Assembly: GCA_021604405.1 (NCBI GenBank)
Contig: BQJA01000025.1
Location: 1 to 40,647, forward strand
Length of the DNA stretch: 40,647 nucleotides
Reading direction: 5' to 3'
Origin: Nitrosomonas sp.
GTDB lineage: Bacteria > Pseudomonadota > Gammaproteobacteria > Burkholderiales > Nitrosomonadaceae
Below the pieces are notes generated by a model, which saw only the letters and a program-made list of their open reading frames with translations, had not been told where the DNA came from and searched no databases. Position numbers and translations under genes: made by a program. Positions 37,701 through 40,647 of the stretch are shown here, piece after piece. Numbering within the stretch: the stretch's first letter is position 1; each line of letters begins with the position of its first letter.

Positions 37701-38306
37701 GCCCTGGACGAATTACAAACATTGAGTGCACGCGAAACTTACTTGAACTCACAATTATGTGATTTAAAAGAAGCAGTCGCCACATTGGAAAATGTCATTC
37801 GGCAAATTGACCGGGAAACACGGGAGCGCTTATTAGAAACCTTTACTGCATTAAATAATAATTTGAATGAAGTATTTCCAGCCATATTTGGTGGTGGACA
37901 AGCGAAATTGATATTAAATGGTAATGAGATTCTTGACTCAGGTGTACAACTGACCGCACAGCCACCCGGCAAAAAAAACAGCTCAATCCAGTTGTTGTCA
38001 GGTGGCGAGAAGGCATTGACTGCATTGGCCCTGGTTTTTTCAATGTTTCGACTTAATCCCGCGCCATTTTGTTTACTCGATGAAGTCGATGCGCCGCTTG
38101 ATGACAGTAATACCGGCCGATTCTGCGATTTGGTAAAAAAAATGTCAGAACAAACCCAATTTCTTTTTATCAGCCATAATAAAATTACCATGGAGATGGC
38201 GCAACAACTGATTGGCATTACAATGCAAGAACAAGGCGTCTCACGTGTGGTTGCAGTCGATATTAACGAAGCAGTTAAACTGGGCAATGCAGCTGTAATG
38301 GCCTAG
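34755..38306 (+). CDS. smc: Chromosome segregation protein SMC
   Basis: This 1183-residue condensin ATPase organises and helps segregate the chromosome, normally with ScpA and ScpB. The start is TTG at 34755, giving the canonical MRLTHIKLAGFKSFVDPT. Walker A is GPNGCGKSN (31-39). Two long coiled-coil arms (about 170-500 and 680-1010) flank a hinge near 510-660. The C-terminal head has the ABC signature LLSGGEKALTALAL and Walker B CLLDEVDAPLDD. Coiled-coil arms are rich in Gln, Glu, Lys and Ala. There is no clear ribosome-binding site and the leader is predicted to be very short, so initiation may be near-leaderless. zipA follows 40 bases downstream. Confidence 0.97.
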   Translation: MRLTHIKLAGFKSFVDPTAISIPGDLVGVVGPNGCGKSNIIDAVRWVLGESKASALRGESMQDVIFTGSASRKPVSRASVELIFDNKLGKAAGQWSSYAEIAIKRIVYRDGDSIYSINNMRVRRRDIADLFLGTGIGGKGYAIIEQGMISRVIEAKPQELKVFLEEAAGISKYRERRHETERRLTDTQKNLQRVEDICQELRKQLQHLEAQAEVAHQFNALQQELRHTQNLLWLAHKKKAEAQRTQAEQAIQRTESALETETTFLQKTKNQLEEIRRRHYTASDALHESQGALYATNAEITRIEQEIKYLRETEQRLLQQINEEEKQLTKNSEEKKNALNSLKHWTEEFEQAHLTHEASTQKNVAENEKLPVIDADARACQDSLNNCQRNLLLIQQAGQLEENHLTHALKTLQQLESRQSRLEQELDSLPQQDVDTLATLQTETKNLEQALAQQKTALVDAEKLLPRVTRNKEEIIKKRQILQQSATQAQARFDALQRLQRQLESNQALNKWMTDHQFDILPRLWQNIQVKEGWEDAFEAILHERLNSAEFDRLEVIQEWIDDMPPGKWTLFEPADIDVDEPPVNNLKEKQMKNHHRRSIMGYVSCDHPAIKSILGEWLNNVFIIDDLQTGLSEREKLAANEVLIAPEGHIFTRHSLTFFSPDSQLHGVLARKQELNQISAEIKILEKNLDQENARLLNAEQACTAAIETIKVSRQKCEQLQHQHHDSQLQMIKYTQLADRTDQRRKQIHEELVEIVRQLKAEHLNQQNAQKKIVGYTAEKEALKKVLQQNQAAWEGADQLLTKQRQVTQNTMHEVQETAFRKKNCHNKTKEIQATIQIIEENAVRLTNKLERLSAEREAINEDKLNGQLQDCLSQRITHEAEVSHARNILEEAASELQRIEEARMRSEHKLHPLQESLNKTRLKEQEARITENQFAEQLRTAGANIETLLPVLEKTKPAALQSALNRLNAEIQALGAVNLAALDELQTLSARETYLNSQLCDLKEAVATLENVIRQIDRETRERLLETFTALNNNLNEVFPAIFGGGQAKLILNGNEILDSGVQLTAQPPGKKNSSIQLLSGGEKALTALALVFSMFRLNPAPFCLLDEVDAPLDDSNTGRFCDLVKKMSEQTQFLFISHNKITMEMAQQLIGITMQEQGVSRVVAVDINEAVKLGNAAVMA

Positions 38307-38346
38307 CAATAGCTGAGAGAGTAAAAAATGGATGGAGATATTTAAA

Positions 38347-39486
38347 ATGAGTGACCTGCAAATAAGCTTGATTATTATTGGTGTCATTATTATTGCCGGG
38401 GTCGTTGTTTTTAACCGGATACAACAAGAACGGTATCGACGTAGAGTAGAAGAAGCTTTTGAGCACAAACATGAAGATGTCCTGCTCAGAACAAACAAAA
38501 CAACAAAACAAAATGATCGGATCGAACCGCAGCTTAGTAAACGCGTCCCGCCTGATGATGAATCAGCGCAAATTGACCCTGAAAACGTTCTGGAAAATGC
38601 TGAAAAAACGGATCATGAAATAAGCAAACCAATAGCTGAACCACCTGATGCGAAGTCAAATGAGAACATCAATATTATTAATTATGTTACGAATATTCGA
38701 TCTTCTGCACCGATTTCCGAGACGCACCTTACTGAATTGCTGCAACGAAAATTTGATTTTGGAAAGCCTGTCCGCTGGTTTGGTCAGCGTGAGAATAATC
38801 CTCAATGGGAGGAGTTCCCGTCTGAAACGAATGAATATGGTAATGGCTACATTAACTTGAAAGGTTGCTTGCAACTGGTTGATCGATCCGGTCCAGTCAA
38901 TGAAGTTAATTTGTCTAATTTTCGCGATCTGGTCCATGATTTTGCTGCCCAAATAAATTCAGACGCAGAATGCCCTGATATCGTAGCTGCGCATGAACAC
39001 GCTGTTTTACTTGATAAGTTTTGCGCGGATGTGGACGTTGTGATAGGTATTAATATTATCAGCAGGGATCACGGTGCGTTTATTGGCACTAAAATCCGCG
39101 CACTGGCTGAGGCGTCGGGATTCAAACTGGAAACAGAAGGCATGTTTAAATATCGTGATGAAAATGATAACGTTCTTTTTACACTTAACAATCACGAGAA
39201 TGAACCATTCCGGGCAGATAATATGAAAAATTTGACGACACACGGCGTCACGCTTCTACTTGACGTGCCCCGGGTAGCAAATGGAGAAAAAACTTTTGAC
39301 CAGATGACACATATTGCCAGAATTTTTACCAATACATTGGGTGGTATCATGGTCGATGACAACCGTGTTCCGCTGACAGATAATGGTATTACCAGAAGCA
39401 GGCAACAGTTAAGTAAAATTCAGTCAGTCATGGAAGCTAATAATATCCCTGCTGGAAGCCCTAACGCAATGAAATTATTCGTCTAA
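38347..39486 (+). CDS. zipA: Cell division protein ZipA
   Basis: This 379-residue inner-membrane protein tethers FtsZ filaments to the membrane at the division site. The N-terminal helix LQISLIIIGVIIIAGVVVFN (about 4-23) spans the membrane, followed by a basic patch (QERYRRRVEE) and a charged, Pro-containing linker of roughly 100 residues. The C-terminal FtsZ-binding domain covers about 240-379 (DVVIGINIISRDHGAFIGTK, then VTLLLDVPRV). The ATG at 38347 has GGAG nine bases upstream; an in-frame ATG at 38332 would add MEIFK and lies in front of that site. The smc-zipA order is common in proteobacteria, but ligA, the usual third gene, is absent. Confidence 0.9.
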   Translation: MSDLQISLIIIGVIIIAGVVVFNRIQQERYRRRVEEAFEHKHEDVLLRTNKTTKQNDRIEPQLSKRVPPDDESAQIDPENVLENAEKTDHEISKPIAEPPDAKSNENINIINYVTNIRSSAPISETHLTELLQRKFDFGKPVRWFGQRENNPQWEEFPSETNEYGNGYINLKGCLQLVDRSGPVNEVNLSNFRDLVHDFAAQINSDAECPDIVAAHEHAVLLDKFCADVDVVIGINIISRDHGAFIGTKIRALAEASGFKLETEGMFKYRDENDNVLFTLNNHENEPFRADNMKNLTTHGVTLLLDVPRVANGEKTFDQMTHIARIFTNTLGGIMVDDNRVPLTDNGITRSRQQLSKIQSVMEANNIPAGSPNAMKLFV

Positions 39487-39499
39487 CCAGGAGAGTACT

Positions 39500-39745
39500 A
39501 TGACCCAACCATCAGATTCAGTTAAAACTTTTTCACCGATTGAAGTAACCTTCGAGGCAGGTCGCCAATATTACTGGTGTGCATGTGGACTTAGCAAATC
39601 GCAGCCTTTCTGTGACGGCTCTCACAAAGGTACAAATTTCACGCCTATGGCATTTAGTGTTAACGAAAATAAGAAAGCCTGGCTATGCACCTGCAAAAAA
39701 TCCGGCAACGCCCCTTTTTGCGACGGTACCCATAATAAACTTTGA
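39500..39745 (+). CDS. Double-CDGSH iron-sulphur protein
   Basis: This 81-residue protein carries two CDGSH-type [2Fe-2S] sites. The first uses Cys27, Cys29, Cys38 and His42 (CACGLSKSQPFCDGSH); the second uses Cys63, Cys65, Cys74 and His78 (CTCKKSGNAPFCDGTH). Both retain the three-Cys one-His ligand set that makes such clusters redox-active and labile. It resembles the tandem-motif CISD3/Miner2 class and lacks any membrane anchor, so it is probably soluble. Its role is unknown; electron transfer or cluster transfer are the usual proposals. AGGAG lies six bases before the ATG. It starts 14 bases after zipA, so it is probably co-transcribed with smc-zipA. Confidence 0.88.
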   Translation: MTQPSDSVKTFSPIEVTFEAGRQYYWCACGLSKSQPFCDGSHKGTNFTPMAFSVNENKKAWLCTCKKSGNAPFCDGTHNKL

Positions 39746-39831
39746 TTTCATTAAAATTGTCCATACCGGGTCGATGCATTTCCATTTATGCCATATCATT
39801 ATTTTTATGCCTTGCCTAAACAAGTTATGGC

Positions 39832-39871
39832 ATGAATCGTAAATTCATTCTTCTGGATGGTACGCCATCCA
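39832..39871. repeat. Tandem hairpins between the CDGSH gene and the zapB-like gene
   Basis: ATGAAT (39832-39837) pairs with ATTCAT (39843-39848). Next, TGGATGG (39854-39860) and CCATCCA (39865-39871) form a seven-pair stem with a TACG loop, a UNCG-type tetraloop in RNA. No T run follows, so they may be a Rho-dependent 3' end or part of a small RNA. Confidence 0.5.
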
Positions 39872-39958
39872 TGCATATCGTGTACTGCTTTCTATAACGT
39901 AAATGGATAGATTATCTGCAAAAATTAATAAGCTAGTCAAAAACGCCTCTATTATTGA

Positions 39959-39988
39959 TTGACGCAATAGAATCTAAAAAACTATAGT
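39959..39988 (+). promoter_or_regulatory. Predicted promoter of zapB-like/zapA, probably leaderless
   Basis: TTGACG (39959-39964) and TATAGT (39983-39988) are 18 bases apart. The ATG of the next gene begins seven bases after the -10 box, at the expected transcription start, and no ribosome-binding site is present. This predicts a leaderless mRNA. Confidence 0.5.
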
Positions 39989-39995
39989 GTGCAGC

Positions 39996-40193
39996 ATGAA
40001 TACAGAACTTGAATCTCTGGAAAAAAAAGTTGATCAGCTATTACGCTTGTATCAGGATACACAACTGGAAAATATCAAATTACGCCAGAAACTATCTGAA
40101 ACAGATACGAAAAACAAGAAATTGGCGGAAAAAGTTAATATTGCTGCTGATAAACTTGAAACGATACTGATAAAAATTTCCGAGAAAAAATAA
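39996..40193 (+). CDS. ZapB-like small coiled-coil protein (TIGR02449-type)
   Basis: This 65-residue protein is almost entirely a charged coiled coil (MNTELESLEKKVDQLLRLYQ, then ENIKLRQKL). It resembles the short TIGR02449/ZapB-like proteins encoded just before zapA in many proteobacteria and proposed to act with ZapA at the FtsZ ring. A GTG nine bases upstream (39987) could add three residues but overlaps the -10 box, so ATG 39996 is preferred. Its TAA overlaps the zapA ATG by one base, implying coupling. Too short for firm assignment by sequence alone; context carries the call. Confidence 0.75.
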   Translation: MNTELESLEKKVDQLLRLYQDTQLENIKLRQKLSETDTKNKKLAEKVNIAADKLETILIKISEKK

Positions 40194-40504
40194 TGAATAC
40201 AGAAAATGTTATCGATATTACTATCATGGGATGTGAATTTCGCATTAATTGTCCGCAAGAGGAATGCGAACAACTATTTTTAGCTTCTTCATATCTTGAC
40301 GAAAAAATGCGCAAAATCAGGGAAGAAAGAAATATACTTGGTTCTGAAAGAATTGCGATTGCAGCAGCTTTAAGCATTACGCATGAATTACTCATGTTAC
40401 AAACAGGAAGAGGTTTTGACATGAACGAATTTAAGCGTAGAATTGGAATAATGGAAGACAGGCTTGATAATGTATTAACAGAAAAAGCGTCTAACCAGGA
40501 TTGA
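40193..40504 (+). CDS. zapA: Cell division protein ZapA
   Basis: This 103-residue cytosolic protein binds FtsZ and cross-links its filaments. The N-terminal domain has the ZapA pattern DITIMGCEFRINCPQEECEQ, then a helix beginning LFLASSYLDEKMRKIREE and SERIAIAAALSITHELL. The C-terminal third is a coiled coil (EFKRRIGIMEDRLDNVL) used for tetramer formation. Length is normal. The ATG shares a base with the stop of the zapB-like gene. The 6S RNA gene follows, as in many proteobacteria. Confidence 0.93.
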   Translation: MNTENVIDITIMGCEFRINCPQEECEQLFLASSYLDEKMRKIREERNILGSERIAIAAALSITHELLMLQTGRGFDMNEFKRRIGIMEDRLDNVLTEKASNQD

Positions 40505-40559
40505 CTAACTTCTGATTTCTGACGATAATTTAATTTTTTTCTAAAGAAGTCTGATACCG

Positions 40560-40647
40560 ATTGTTCCCTGCGGTGTTTGTTTAGGCCCATATTCTTTGAA
40601 CCAATTTTTAGAATTGGTTGCTGACTAAAGTGATACTGTTGTGCGCG
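40560..40647 (+). ncRNA. ssrS: 6S RNA, 5' part (runs off the window)
   Basis: Downstream of zapA, where 6S RNA normally lies, the sequence TTGTTCCCTGCGGTGTTTG resembles the 5' end of E. coli 6S RNA (TTTCTCTGAGATGTTCG). It is followed by AGGCCCATATTCTTTGAACC, which lines up with the E. coli GAGCCGATATTTCATACC at the entry to the central bulge. An AACCAATT/AATTGGTT hairpin comes next. 6S RNA binds sigma-70 RNA polymerase holoenzyme and mimics an open promoter. The 3' half is outside the window and the exact 5' end is approximate. Confidence 0.65.

Noticed and set aside
37739-38287. 182-codon minus-strand frame
   Set aside because: Antisense to the conserved SMC head domain.
1-40647. Mobile elements, CRISPR arrays, tRNA or rRNA genes
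   Set aside because: No transposase or integrase other than XerC, no regularly spaced repeats, and no tRNA or rRNA signature was seen on reading both strands.

Overview
The window looks like chromosomal DNA from a betaproteobacterium, most likely a Nitrosomonas-type member of the Nitrosomonadales. This is inferred from gene content and protein resemblance, not from any search. Supporting signs are a PEP-CTERM-like sorting tail, a phosphate-porin-type outer-membrane protein, the divergent rluC/rne pair, an SAH riboswitch before ahcY, an smc-zipA pair and a zapB-like/zapA/6S RNA block. No insertion sequence, prophage, CRISPR array, tRNA or rRNA was recognised. Several gaps instead hold decaying coding remnants.

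Layout. 1-138 is the tail of an exported PEP-CTERM-like protein; 139-901 shows no supportable gene; 902-2377 is an OprP/OprO-type porin. 2407-2911 is the wreck of an alpha/beta hydrolase. 2980-8212 (minus) is a tightly coupled three-gene operon: a DUF2760 protein, an Hsp70-like ATPase, and a larger Hsp70-like ATPase with a long C-terminal extension. 8483-9812 is the divergent ybbA/tesA pair, with start codons one base apart. 9835-14164 holds rluC and, divergently, rne with a long leader and a good terminator. 14327-18422 (minus) has a lipoprotein hydrolase and aceE (pyruvate dehydrogenase E1).

18610-24181 (minus) is a one-carbon/methyl-cycle cluster: metK, SAH riboswitch, ahcY, metF, a membrane protein of unknown function, and folD. 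MetK makes S-adenosylmethionine; AhcY removes the S-adenosylhomocysteine left by methyl transfer; MetF and FolD supply reduced folate units. 24343-24562 holds an FNR-like box, a palindrome and a small, apparently frameshifted lipoprotein gene. 25118-27620 is dapF-DUF484-xerC. 28105-29280 is an ornithine-decarboxylase-like enzyme. 29368-30907 (minus) is thyA and folA, which regenerate each other's folate cofactor. 31035-34340 has an M17 aminopeptidase converging on mltD, with queF upstream of mltD. 34755-39745 is smc, zipA and a double-CDGSH iron-sulphur protein. 39996-40504 is a zapB-like gene and zapA, followed by the 5' part of 6S RNA, which runs off the window.

Most of the window is core metabolism, RNA processing and cell division. 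The least understood coding unit is the DUF2760/Hsp70/Hsp70 operon, whose two ATPases have altered nucleotide-binding motifs and no J-protein or GrpE partner nearby. Other points of interest are non-coding: the long rne leader, nested inverted repeats between folD and aceE, a palindromic -10 element at smc, a probably leaderless zapB-like transcript, and the FNR-like box.
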